From assembly GCF_024172165.1 (NCBI RefSeq), contig NZ_JAMZEB010000002.1:10080501-10144500 (forward strand): 64,000 nucleotides of DNA, written 5' to 3'. Shown here piece after piece: positions 50,482 through 58,947 of the stretch. The translations under genes were made by a program, and so were the position numbers. The notes under the pieces are model-generated. The model did no database searches, was not told where the DNA came from, and was given only the letters and a program-made list of their open reading frames with translations. The DNA comes from Nonomuraea thailandensis (GTDB taxonomy: Bacteria; Actinomycetota; Actinomycetes; Streptosporangiales; Streptosporangiaceae). Each line of letters starts with the position of its first letter. Within the stretch, counting starts at the first letter, position 1.

Positions 50482-53400
50482 TCAGCGCACCCCGTACGCC
50501 TCGTGCACGGTCTGCGTGAGGGTGTTGCCGGCGGCGTCGGACGCCTTCACCTTCAGGCTCGCCGTCACCGGACCCGTCGGCGCGGCCGGCAGGGCCGCGG
50601 TGACCGTGCCGTCCTTGAGCGCCCCCGTCCGGGCCTTCTGCCAGGTCTTCTCGCCGTCGTAGCTCACCCACGCCTCGATCGAGGCGATCGCCGGCCGCGG
50701 CGTGCCGGCCACCTCGTGGTAGGCGTGCAGCTCGATCCGGTGCACGCCCCGGCGGGTGGTGTTGCCGAGGTCCAGGTTCAGGTCGTAGCGCAGGTAGACC
50801 AGCGGTTGCACGGCACAGGGCTCATCGGAGACCTCCCATACGGTGCCTGCGCAGTTCAGCCTGCCCTTGTCGGCCGCGTTCACCCGAGAGGAGGTGAACT
50901 CCCACTCGCTGCTGACCCGCCTGTCGTGGAAGTCCGCCTTCATGGCCGGGACGAGCAGGTCCATCTCGTGGGTGAGCCGGTAACGGGCAGGCTCCGGCGG
51001 CAGGGTGTACGCGGTGATCACCCCGAGGAGAGGGGTGGGATCGATCTCCTGGCCGCCTCTGTAGAGGCGCAGCCGATCCGACTGGGCCGTCTCCATGTAG
51101 AACGACTCGACGTGCGGATCGGTGACGGCCATCGGGAGCAGGGGGCTGAACACGTCGCCCTGCCGGCAAGCCCCGCACGTGTTCAGCGCCGTGGCCGCCA
51201 GGTCGAACTCCGGAGCGCCGGGGACGCCCGGGCTCCCCCACCAGTCGCCTTCCACGACGGCGCCCGCGGTCACCGGGCGGACCATCAAGGGCACCGGCGT
51301 GTCCTCGATGATCCCGAGGTCGGTGGTGCTGCGCGAGATCTCGGCCTTCACCAGCTGGTCCGGGTGCGTGGCCGGGCCGACGTACTCCTGCCAGGTGATG
51401 GGGCCGCGCAAGCGGGTGCTGACCGCGATGGTGCCGGACTCTCGCCCCGGGATCCACTGGTGCCAGGCCGGGACGACGTCCACGGGCCGCTCGGCGTGGT
51501 AGTCGTAGTCGAAGCGCGCGAGCTCCCGCTCGCTCACCCGGTAGGTCTGGTCAGCCGGGATCTCGTCCATGCCGTAGAACTTCAGGTGGTAGACGTACGG
51601 GCTCGTCGGAGTGCCTTTCACCCTGATCGTGAGCCGGTTGCCCGACTCCGCCAGGTCCCGCAGCGCCCGTCCTTCGTCGGGCGGGACGGAGACCGCCGGA
51701 ATCCTCGACCGGTGGACCGGGTTGAAGACGAATCGGGTGTCGCACTTGTTCGGGGTCTCGTCGACCTTCATGAAGGCCACGACGCCTGCGGCTCCCGCAT
51801 CGGCCAGGGCGTCCAGGTATTCGGGGAAGACGAAGCAGCTGTACCTGGCGCCTGCCCCGTCCCAGTCGTCCTCGACCTCGATCAGAGCCAGCTTGCCCTT
51901 GACCCCGGACAGGTCACCGGGGATCTGGGAGGCCGGGTCCGCCAGGGCGTGCTGCACGCCGAGGTAGGCCATGTCCAGGGACCGGGAGCCGGAGAACTTC
52001 GGGACGCGCTCGTAGTACTCGCTGTGCCGGGGGTGCAGCCGCCTCTTCTCCTTGCCGAGGACCTCCATCTCGACGAGCGGCGCGATGGCGTCGATCTGGT
52101 GCTGGAAGAGCAGCGAGCCGTTCGCGACCTCGGGCTCGGGCACCGCCCAGTAGCCGTAGGAGCCATAACCGTGGAGCAGGCCGAACCCCGACCGGGCGCC
52201 CGATTCGCTGGTGCGCAGGACGCCGATCTGCTGGTCGAGGTTCTGGCTCGGCTTGGGGGTCCGCACGACGATCTTCCGCGCCTTCGAGGCGTCGAGCGTC
52301 ACCGTCATGGGGCCGGTCACCTCGATGTCCTCGGCGACGACCACCGCGAACTGGGGCTCCCAGGTGGCGGGGTCGAGCCAGGCGACGGCCGCCTGGAAGG
52401 AGTGACGTCCGGCGGAGAGCCGCTCGGTGAGCGAGCCGGGCATGCCGGTGCGGCCGTTGTCGTGATTGACGTACGTCAGCGCGGGGATCGCGTAGCAGCC
52501 GAAGGCAGTGGTCTTGCCGCAGGGCTTGCCGTCATGGCCGAGAATGTCGAACTTCACCGGGAAGGACTGCGGCTCGATCTGGAAGGCGACCGGTACCCGC
52601 ACCACGATCCCGCCGGACGGATCGGTGGCCGTCACGGCGCCGCTGTAGGTTCCCTTGGCCAGCGCCGCGACGTCGACCGAGACCGTGGCCGTGGTGGTGC
52701 CGCCGGCGGGGATCGTGACCGCCGGGCCGGTCGTGACCGCACCGGCGGGTGCCTCGGCCCCGGAGCCGGTGACCAGCGAGACGGCCGGCGTCAGCGTGAC
52801 CGGCTCGGAGCCGGCGTTGGCGTAGGTGATGGTCCGGCTCTGCTTGTCCTGGTCCCGCGAGAGGATGCCCAGGTCGACGGCGGGGGTCACCGCGTGCACC
52901 GGCTGGGAGACGGCCCTGGCCACGTCCAGCCGCCCCGCGCCGACCTCGAACGTCTTGAGCTTCACGTCCTTGGAGGTGCTCATCAGCGCGGCCTTGAGCC
53001 GGTCCGGCTTCCAGTCGGGGTGCTGCTGGGCGAGGATCGCCGCCGCGCCCGCGACGTGCGGGGTGGCCATGGAGGTGCCGGACGCGTCGGTGTAGAGGTC
53101 ACCGAGCCACGGGCTCTGCGACGCGCGGGCGGCGGTGATGTCCACGCCGGGGGCCGCGATGTCAGGCTTGAGCGTACGGTCGGCGTACCAGATCGGGCCG
53201 CGGCTGGAGAAGCTCGCGAGCCGGTCGGCGTTGTCGGTCGCCGCGACCGTCAGCGCGGCGCGCGCCACGCCCGGCGAGTTGATCGACTCGTCCTGGCCGG
53301 TGTTGCCCGCCGCGATCACGAAGAGGGTTCCGCTCTCCTCGGTCAGCTCGTCCACGGTCTGCGACTGCGGGTCGGGGTAGTCCATGGGCGCCTCGCCGCC

Positions 53401-54408
53401 CAGGCTGAGGTTGACCACGTCGGCGCCCTGTTCGGCGGCCCATTCCATGCCCGCGATGACCGACGAGGTCCAGCAGCCGCCGCGGTCGTCGCACACCTTG
53501 CCCACCAGGAGCGACGCTCCGGGGGCCACGCCCTTGTGCGTGCCTCCGGCTGCGGCGCCGGAGCCGGCGATGGTGGAGGCGACGTGCGTGCCGTGGCCGT
53601 GGCGGTCCGTGGCGTCCTGGGACTCGCCGCTGAAGTCGGCCTCGGCCACCACCTTTCCTGCCAGATCGGGGTGGGCGCGGTCAATGCCGGTGTCGAGGAC
53701 GGCGACCTTCACGCCGGCGCCGTCGTGCCCGGCCGCCCATGCCTGAGGGGCTCCGACCAGCGGCACGCTCTCGTTCAGCGAGATCTTGTTGACGCGGTCC
53801 AGCCACAGCCGGTCCATGCCGCCCGAGAGCCGCAGCTTGTCATGCTTGTGCGCGTCGGCGGGCCTGACCACCGGGTCCTGCACGCTCTTCCAGAACTGCG
53901 TGCCCCTGCCCACCTTCAAGGCGGCGCCGTTCACCGTGGGCAGGCGCCGCTTGGTCTCGGCTCCCGGGACCTTCGCCTGGGCGACGCGCGCGTCCTTGCC
54001 GTACTGGGCGATCACGGGGACGTCCTGGCGGGCGGCGTATCCGTTGCGGGCCAGGTAGGTGACGTTGAACAGGCCTTCGTCCACCGCGCCCGAGGTGATG
54101 TAGGGGCGTGCGTCCAGCGGCACCACGTAGGTGTCGCCGTCCTTGTCGTACGTCACGAACGTGCTCGTGCTGCCGTCGCTGCGGGTCGCGGGGGTGACCG
54201 TGACGCTCGGCACGCCGCCGGTGGTCGCGTACGTCACCTCGTCGCCGGTCACCAGAGTGATCCGGGCACGCTCACCCGGAACGGCGGGCGCGGGTGCGGT
54301 CGTGGAGGGAGGAGCCGCAGTCGCCGGGACGGGCACGGCGACGATCGACGCCATGACGATCGCGCCCGCGAGCAGGCACGACCGTCTGGCCGGTAAGCGG
54401 ATGGACAT
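50482..54408 (-). CDS. Large secreted S8 (subtilisin-like) serine protease
   Basis: Exported protease of 1308 aa. The signal peptide is MSIRLPARRSCLLAGAIVMASIVAVPVPATA (1-31), then a ~190-aa pro-region. The catalytic triad is Asp239 (VAVLDTGIDRAHPDL), His272 (DRHGHGTHVAS) and Ser446 (GTSMATPHVAG), with the oxyanion Asn in FVIAAGNTG. About 850 further residues follow: beta-sandwich and PA-like segments (LIEVEDDWDG, AAGVVAFMKVDETP) and a C-terminal Ig/fibronectin-like end (ASLKVKASDAAGNTLTQTVHEAYGVR). GGGAGCG precedes the ATG. It is controlled by the adjacent TrmB-LuxR gene through the upstream dyad (inference). Confidence 0.93.
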   Translation of the reverse strand: MSIRLPARRSCLLAGAIVMASIVAVPVPATAAPPSTTAPAPAVPGERARITLVTGDEVTYATTGGVPSVTVTPATRSDGSTSTFVTYDKDGDTYVVPLDARPYITSGAVDEGLFNVTYLARNGYAARQDVPVIAQYGKDARVAQAKVPGAETKRRLPTVNGAALKVGRGTQFWKSVQDPVVRPADAHKHDKLRLSGGMDRLWLDRVNKISLNESVPLVGAPQAWAAGHDGAGVKVAVLDTGIDRAHPDLAGKVVAEADFSGESQDATDRHGHGTHVASTIAGSGAAAGGTHKGVAPGASLLVGKVCDDRGGCWTSSVIAGMEWAAEQGADVVNLSLGGEAPMDYPDPQSQTVDELTEESGTLFVIAAGNTGQDESINSPGVARAALTVAATDNADRLASFSSRGPIWYADRTLKPDIAAPGVDITAARASQSPWLGDLYTDASGTSMATPHVAGAAAILAQQHPDWKPDRLKAALMSTSKDVKLKTFEVGAGRLDVARAVSQPVHAVTPAVDLGILSRDQDKQSRTITYANAGSEPVTLTPAVSLVTGSGAEAPAGAVTTGPAVTIPAGGTTTATVSVDVAALAKGTYSGAVTATDPSGGIVVRVPVAFQIEPQSFPVKFDILGHDGKPCGKTTAFGCYAIPALTYVNHDNGRTGMPGSLTERLSAGRHSFQAAVAWLDPATWEPQFAVVVAEDIEVTGPMTVTLDASKARKIVVRTPKPSQNLDQQIGVLRTSESGARSGFGLLHGYGSYGYWAVPEPEVANGSLLFQHQIDAIAPLVEMEVLGKEKRRLHPRHSEYYERVPKFSGSRSLDMAYLGVQHALADPASQIPGDLSGVKGKLALIEVEDDWDGAGARYSCFVFPEYLDALADAGAAGVVAFMKVDETPNKCDTRFVFNPVHRSRIPAVSVPPDEGRALRDLAESGNRLTIRVKGTPTSPYVYHLKFYGMDEIPADQTYRVSERELARFDYDYHAERPVDVVPAWHQWIPGRESGTIAVSTRLRGPITWQEYVGPATHPDQLVKAEISRSTTDLGIIEDTPVPLMVRPVTAGAVVEGDWWGSPGVPGAPEFDLAATALNTCGACRQGDVFSPLLPMAVTDPHVESFYMETAQSDRLRLYRGGQEIDPTPLLGVITAYTLPPEPARYRLTHEMDLLVPAMKADFHDRRVSSEWEFTSSRVNAADKGRLNCAGTVWEVSDEPCAVQPLVYLRYDLNLDLGNTTRRGVHRIELHAYHEVAGTPRPAIASIEAWVSYDGEKTWQKARTGALKDGTVTAALPAAPTGPVTASLKVKASDAAGNTLTQTVHEAYGVR

Positions 54409-54484
54409 GAACGCTCCCAGGACATGCTGAAGGAGAGGGATGCCGCGGGGACGAGAAACCCCCGACTTTCGGACAAAGCGTGAC

Positions 54485-54523
54485 ATGGCCAGTCATGGCC
54501 GAAAAGCGGCCAACCATGGCCAT
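54485..54523. promoter_or_regulatory. ATGGCC-rich dyad in the protease promoter
   Basis: Left arm ATGGCCAGTCATGGCC (54485-54500), 7-nt spacer GAAAAGC, right arm GGCCAACCATGGCCAT (54508-54523), 12 of 16 pairs matched. Each arm holds two GGCC-centred half-sites, so four half-sites lie in 39 bp. The dyad is 77 nt upstream of the protease start and about 95 nt after the stop of the regulator gene. Confidence 0.6.
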
Positions 54524-54618
54524 TTCCGGCACTGTCCCGGACCGGCCACCCATCCGGAACCCGACAACACGCCCGCGCCTCGAGCCGTGAGCGCGGTCCT
54601 GCGGAGCGAAAGCCGTGC

Positions 54619-55611
54619 TCAGTCCGGCGCGTCGTTGAGCCACCCGCGGCGGGCCGCCTGGCGGGCGAGCTGGAAGCGGGTGCGGGCGTTGAGGCGCTCC
54701 ATCAGGTAGTGGATGCGGCGGCGGCAGGTTCGCTCGCTCAGGCCCAGGGCGCGGGCGATGGCCTCGTCGGGGACTCCCGTGCTGAGCAGCTTCAGCAGAT
54801 GGCGTTCGTCCTCCGACGGCTGCTCGGGCTCGTCCGCGCCGGGGTGGGCCGGATCCAGGGGCAGGGCGATGTGCCACAAGGTTTCGAACAGCGCCGACAG
54901 AGCCTCCAGCAGCCCGGATCTGTAGACGAAGACAGCGCTGTCCAGCACCGCGGGCGTCGCCTGGAGCGGGACGATGGCGAGACGGTCGTCGACGAGCACC
55001 AGCTTCATCGGCAACTCGGGCAGGACACGGTGCCGCACACCCTTGGCGGTGGCCTTGCCGATGTCCCCCGCCAGGCGTCCCGGCAACTCCAGCGCCGCCT
55101 GGTCGAAGATGGTGCGCACCCTGCCGCCCCGCTCGATCAGCAGGCTGCCCGTCGCCTCGGCCACGTCCGGGGTGGGCTCGATGGCGTACGGCGGCTTGTC
55201 GAAGATCCGCAGCTCCTGGCGAGCGCTGCGCCGGGCGCTGTCGACCCGGTGGCGGACCGTCTCCCTGCCTGCCACGACCTCCACCAGCTGGGCGGGCGCC
55301 TGACGATCAGCGGCCTCGTGGAAGAGCTTCGACAGCTCCTGTGCGTGGATGCGGGCGTGCTTGATCTCCTCCTCGCGCCGGAGGAGCAGCACGTCCAGGG
55401 CGGTCCCGGGGTCGACGGCGGCGTACTGGAGGGGATCGTGCCGCAGGCAGCGGGCAAGTCCGCGGCCTTCCAGCGTGCCGAGGATCTCCCGCACCCTCGG
55501 CGCGGACAGGCCGCTGGCGGCGGCCAGTTCGTCGGCGCCGGTCGAGCCGAGGCCGATCAGCAGCTCATAGATCCGCTGCGCCTCGGCCCCCAGACCGATC
55601 ACATCCAGCAC
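54619..55611 (-). CDS. TrmB-LuxR hybrid transcription regulator
   Basis: Protein of 330 aa. The N-terminal TrmB-like winged helix (6-75, LGAEAQRIYELLIGLGSTGADELAAASGLSAPRVREILGTLEGRGLARC) is followed by a coiled stretch, a phospholipase-D-like TrmB ligand module (ARQELRIFDKPPYAI, ERGGRVRTIFDQAALE, VLVDDRLAIVPL) and a C-terminal LuxR-type HTH (LLKLLSTGVPDEAIARALGLSERTCRRRIHYLMERLNARTRFQLARQAARRGWL). Such hybrids commonly sit beside large S8 proteases in actinomycetes. The protease gene lies immediately downstream on the same strand, with its own promoter between. Confidence 0.9.
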   Translation of the reverse strand: MLDVIGLGAEAQRIYELLIGLGSTGADELAAASGLSAPRVREILGTLEGRGLARCLRHDPLQYAAVDPGTALDVLLLRREEEIKHARIHAQELSKLFHEAADRQAPAQLVEVVAGRETVRHRVDSARRSARQELRIFDKPPYAIEPTPDVAEATGSLLIERGGRVRTIFDQAALELPGRLAGDIGKATAKGVRHRVLPELPMKLVLVDDRLAIVPLQATPAVLDSAVFVYRSGLLEALSALFETLWHIALPLDPAHPGADEPEQPSEDERHLLKLLSTGVPDEAIARALGLSERTCRRRIHYLMERLNARTRFQLARQAARRGWLNDAPD

Positions 55612-55912
55612 ACGACCTCCACGCCGTCAGGCGACGCCCTGTACCGGGCCTTCCCCTACAGAAGGTCTCGGACTATGACGATCTTCGGATTCTAGACTTT
55701 CCTTCCAAAATTGCCCAAGGCGGCACGACCCGGTGTCGGCTCACGGATGGGAAAGCGAGGTGACGACGCGCAGCTCGGCCATCATGGCTCCAGGAGTGCG
55801 GACAACGTGCCGCCGGTGTCGTCGTCGTGGGAGGACGAGCCCTGGTGGATCCCTGGGCGATCGCCCCGAGCACGTACGGCGGCCGGCCCGGCTCCATGGC
55901 GATCGTAAGGCG
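55612..55912. other. 301-bp intergenic region, no gene found
   Basis: Lies between the M20 peptidase stop and the TrmB-LuxR start. The part next to the regulator is AT-richer, with TAGAAT on the minus strand near 55690 as a possible -10. Short open frames here (up to 74 codons) have poor codon bias and no ribosome binding site. Confidence 0.6.
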
Positions 55913-57352
55913 CTAGTTCTGCGGCGGATGCCCGCCCGCGCGGGCGTGCGCGTCGAGGAGGTGCGCGACCGCTTCGGTCACCTGTACGGCGAACGGGATG
56001 TGCAGCCATTCGTCAGGCACGTGCGCGTTCGAGTCCGCACCGAGCGCGCCCGTGACGACGAACTGCGCCTGCGGGTACCGCCTGCCGAGCATCTCCATGA
56101 ACGGGATCCCGCCGCCGATGCCCAAGCTCTGGCACGGCTTCCCGAACACGTCCTCACCGACCTGCCGCAACGCCGAGGCCAGCCAGGGGGCCGCCGCCGG
56201 CACGTGCCAGCCGTTCATGACCATGTAGTCGCCGACCTCGACCTGCGCCCCGTACGGCACGTCGGTCGTGAGGATCGTCTCCAGCGCGGCCCGCGCCGCC
56301 TCGGCGTCGGCCGAGGGAGGCAGGCGGAAGCTCAGCCGGAAGGAGGTCCAGGCCCGCAGCACGGCGCCCGCCACCGCGGGGTCCGGGAGCCCACCGGCGC
56401 CCGTCACGGACAGGGTCGGCCGCCAGGTGTTGTTGAGGACGAGCTCGACGTCGTCGCCGGAGGCTCGCCTCATGCCCGGCAGCAGCGGGAACCGCGGTAC
56501 GGCGACCTCCGGATGGAGCGCGACCAGCTGCGCCGCCTCCGCCCGCCGCTCCTCCGGGATGGGCACCACCATCTCGGGCAGCTTGACCTCGCCGGTCTCC
56601 GGATCCTCCACCCGATCGAGCAGCCGGCGCATGATCCGGAACGAGCTCGGCACGATGCCGCTTCCGAGCCCCGAGTGAACGCCCGTCTCAAGGACGCGCA
56701 CCGTGACGGTCGCCTGGACCGCGCCGCGCAGGCTGGAGGTCAGCCACAGCCGCTCGTAGTCTCCGCCGCCCCCGTCCAGGCAGACCACCAGCGACACCTC
56801 GCCGAGCCGGTCGGCGAGATGCTCCAGGTACGCGGGCAGGTCCGGGCTGCCGGACTCCTCGCCGGTCTCCAGCAGCACGACCGCCCGGGCGTGTTCGCCG
56901 CCTGCCCCGCGTACGGCCTCCAGCGCCGTCGTGGCGGCGTAACCCGAGTACCCGTCGTCGGCGGCGCCGCGACCGTAGAGCCGGTCGTCGCGGATCACCG
57001 CTTGCCACGGGCCCAGACCCTCCGACCAGTCACCGAGCGGCGGCTGCTTGTCGAGGTGCCCGTACAGCAGGACGGTCCCGCCCGCCGCCGCGCCCGGAGT
57101 CGCGGGCACGTCCACGAGCAGGAGCGGGGCGCGGCCGTCCAGCTGCACGACGTCGCACCGCGCGCCGGGCAGCCCCCGCGCCGCCACCCAGCCCCGCACG
57201 TGCTCGACGGCGGCCCGCAGATGACCGTGTTCCTCCCAGGCGGCGTCGTAGGCGGACGACACGGCGGGAATCTCGATCAACCGGGAAAGGCTGGGCAGCA
57301 CGTCCGTCGCCCAGGCCTCACTGATCGATTCGCGAAGTTTTTGATGGTCCAT
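55913..57352 (-). CDS. M20-family metallopeptidase (dipeptidase/carboxypeptidase-like)
   Basis: Cytosolic di-zinc peptidase of 479 aa. Metal ligands are the His of LLYGHLDKQP, the bridging Asp of YGRGAADDGYSG, the catalytic Glu pair of LLETGEESGSPD, the Asp of VVCLDGGGGDY and the C-terminal His of GADSNAHVPDEW. The arrangement with an inserted dimerisation domain (VTVRVLETGVHSGLGSGIVPS) fits the M20 dipeptidase group that hydrolyses dipeptides or carnosine-like substrates. The ATG at 57352 (MDHQKLRES) is likely; a GTG 6 codons upstream is possible and no ribosome binding site separates them. Confidence 0.9.
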   Translation of the reverse strand: MDHQKLRESISEAWATDVLPSLSRLIEIPAVSSAYDAAWEEHGHLRAAVEHVRGWVAARGLPGARCDVVQLDGRAPLLLVDVPATPGAAAGGTVLLYGHLDKQPPLGDWSEGLGPWQAVIRDDRLYGRGAADDGYSGYAATTALEAVRGAGGEHARAVVLLETGEESGSPDLPAYLEHLADRLGEVSLVVCLDGGGGDYERLWLTSSLRGAVQATVTVRVLETGVHSGLGSGIVPSSFRIMRRLLDRVEDPETGEVKLPEMVVPIPEERRAEAAQLVALHPEVAVPRFPLLPGMRRASGDDVELVLNNTWRPTLSVTGAGGLPDPAVAGAVLRAWTSFRLSFRLPPSADAEAARAALETILTTDVPYGAQVEVGDYMVMNGWHVPAAAPWLASALRQVGEDVFGKPCQSLGIGGGIPFMEMLGRRYPQAQFVVTGALGADSNAHVPDEWLHIPFAVQVTEAVAHLLDAHARAGGHPPQN

Positions 57353-57586
57353 GCGGTAATACTGGCGCACTCGCCGCGCCTCTCCCGTACGGCGAGCGCG
57401 ACGACCCAGCCAGAAGCCGTCGGCCCCGTACGCCATGGACCGGCCGTCGCGACAGCTCCCGAACCCGCGGATCGAACGATCGAGTCGAGGCCGTTCCGGA
57501 TCGTTCCATGCAGGTCACCGCCGGCGCGAGACACGACTGGACGGCCCGGAACGCCCTTGTCCCGCAACCCGAGGGGTCAGCTCACG

Positions 57587-58153
57587 TCAGGCGCAGCCGT
57601 CGCCCCAGGCAAGGTTGAAGTGCTCGGCCAGGTCTTCAGCCGTGCCCCCTCTGTTGAGGAGAGCCCGGGCCGCCTGGGCCTGCCTCGTCGTAGGCAGATG
57701 TCCATCGAGGAGGTAGGGCAGCGAGAGTCGCCGTCCCAGTACCTCACGCCACGAGATCCCGAACGGCCTGCGCACCACGGACACGTTGACCCGTAGTGCG
57801 TGCTCGTTGCCTGGCGGGACGCCGGGCCGGTCGATCTCGACAGCGACGTACCGGAAGCCGTTCGCCAGGTCGCAGGCAGTGCAGCCGGCCGGACCCCGGC
57901 TCAGCCTGCCGCCGCACTCGGTGCAGGTGAGCCGGTCGTAGGCGGCGTCCACGACCCGCCACAGGTGCCTGTCGGGCTCGTCGATCACCATCTCGGCGAC
58001 GTCGCGCTCGTCCGGGGCGGTCAGTGTGCCGAATTCCCGCGCGACGAACTCCCGCCATCCGGATTCGACGAGCTCGTCGACGATCCCGGCGCATCGCTCA
58101 CAGTCAGGCGCTCCGGCGGGCTCCCAGTGGCCGCATTCCCCGCACCGCCGCAT
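57587..58153 (-). CDS. Zinc-ribbon hypothetical protein
   Basis: Protein of about 188 aa with two Cys4 zinc-binding modules: MRRCGECGHWEPAGAPDCERCAG at the N-terminus (C-x2-C...C-x2-C) and LTCTECGGRLSRGPAGCTACD near 90. Between and after them are helical stretches (DELVESGWREFVAREFGTL; RQAQAARALLNRGGTAEDLAEHFNLAWGDG). It could bind nucleic acid or act as a scaffold; no family recognised. The ATG at 58153 places the first zinc ribbon at the very start; the frame is open for 37 further codons upstream. Confidence 0.68.
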   Translation of the reverse strand: MRRCGECGHWEPAGAPDCERCAGIVDELVESGWREFVAREFGTLTAPDERDVAEMVIDEPDRHLWRVVDAAYDRLTCTECGGRLSRGPAGCTACDLANGFRYVAVEIDRPGVPPGNEHALRVNVSVVRRPFGISWREVLGRRLSLPYLLDGHLPTTRQAQAARALLNRGGTAEDLAEHFNLAWGDGCA

Positions 58154-58466
58154 CCTCGAACAGTACTCCCCGGCCGAAGCTCCACTCAGCTGATTATCGT
58201 GCCGACAAGGTCGTTCGCTGAGCTTTCCCCCAGCTCGGACGCCGACCGTGCCTGATGTGGTCACGCGGACGCCCGGCTCAGGCTTCGGCAGGCCGGCCCA
58301 GCATGTTGCGCTTCAACAAGCGGGCATCCTCGCAGGAATGGCCTGGATGCAACGCAGGAAGCCTCTCGGGCCGAAGCCATGGTCAGCCGGATCGTCGGGT
58401 TACCGCACCGGCGGAGGGAATCGCCATCGCTCCGGTGAGACGGTCAAGCGACGCGTCAGCTCCGAT

Positions 58467-58675
58467 GGCGCCGCAGGCGCGGGGGTGCGCCGCAGGCGCG
58501 GGGGTGCGCCGCAGGCGCGGGGGTGCGCCGCAGGCGCTGAGGTGCGCCGCAGGCGCGGGGGTGCGCCGCAGGCGCGGGGGTGCGCCGCAGGCGCGGGGGT
58601 GCGCCGCAGGCGCTGAGGTGCGCCGCAGGCGCGGGGGTGCGCCGCAGGCGCTGAGGTGCGCCGCAGGCGCCTGGG
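58467..58675. repeat. Tandem array of eleven 19-bp hairpin repeats
   Basis: Eleven contiguous 19-bp units, TGCGCCGCAGGCGC followed by a 5-base tail that is GGGGG (A), TGAGG (B) or CTGGG (C). Order: A A A B A A A B A B C. The first unit begins with G instead of T. Each unit contains GCGCC-GCA-GGCGC, a 5-bp stem with a 3-nt loop, so the array would fold as a row of small hairpins. The 19-bp period makes all three frames open without stops, which explains spurious Arg/Ala-rich frames. Confidence 0.95.
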
Positions 58676-58818
58676 TGAAGGCGTCTGAGCTCTTCTTGCG
58701 CGAAGCGTCCTAGGGGAAGACCTTTGTGCGCGCCGAAGGCGCGCCCCAGAAAGACCGCCCGAGCGATAGCGAGGACCATCGGGGCGGGTCGCAACGGGCA
58801 ACCACCCAGACGGGCAAC

Positions 58819-58846
58819 GGGTGGGTGGGCTGCGGCCCACCTACCC
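58819..58846 (-). terminator. Terminator hairpin of tRNA-Ala
   Basis: GGGTGGGTGGGC (58819-58830) pairs with GCCCACCTACCC (58835-58846), 11 of 12 Watson-Crick plus one wobble, with a 4-nt loop. It lies 10 nt after the 3' CCA end of the tRNA on the minus strand. Confidence 0.8.
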
Positions 58847-58856
58847 GCGCCCTCCG

Positions 58857-58932
58857 TGGTGGAGCCTAGGAGATTCGAACTCCTGACTTCCTGCTTGCAA
58901 AGCAGGCGCTCTGCCAACTGAGCTAAGGCCCC
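58857..58932 (-). tRNA. tRNA-Ala (anticodon UGC)
   Basis: A 76-nt cloverleaf including an encoded CCA. Acceptor arm GGGGCCT pairs with AGGCTCC (one G-U), followed by the discriminator A. The D arm region is GCTC-AGTTGGCA-GAGC. The anticodon stem-loop is CCTGC-TTTGCAA-GCAGG, anticodon TGC, reading GCA and probably other Ala codons. The T arm is CAGGAGTTCGAATCTCCTA-like, with the universal GTTCGAATC. In actinomycetes this tRNA is one of the pair Ile-Ala located after gyrA, next to the DLW-39 gene. Confidence 0.97.
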
Positions 58933-58947
58933 TTCGACGAAGATAGC

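Larger units (their letters stand above)
58154..58856. other. 703-bp gene-free region with tandem repeats and hairpins
   Basis: Contains no convincing gene. 58154-58466 is ordinary intergenic DNA; 58467-58675 is the 19-bp tandem array listed separately. 58728-58744 forms a perfect 7-bp hairpin, GCGCGCC-GAA-GGCGCGC, similar in design to the repeat units. 58819-58846 is the tRNA terminator. Reading frames through the array are artefacts of its 19-bp period. Confidence 0.75.

Noticed and set aside
50374-54396. Very long plus-strand open frame opposite the S8 protease
   Set aside because: It is the mirror of a high-GC gene. The minus frame has the signal peptide, catalytic triad and ribosome binding site; the plus frame is Val/His/Arg-rich with no domain.
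58467-58675. CRISPR array
   Set aside because: The units are contiguous 19-mers with no unique spacers and no cas genes are nearby.
58248-58917. Arg/Ala-rich reading frames over the repeat array on both strands
   Set aside because: They exist because a 19-bp unit without stop codons cycles through all frames; no ribosome binding site or codon bias.
58857-58932. tRNA-Ala as attachment site of an integrated element
   Set aside because: No integrase, no direct repeat of the tRNA 3' end and no phage or ICE genes are visible within the window.
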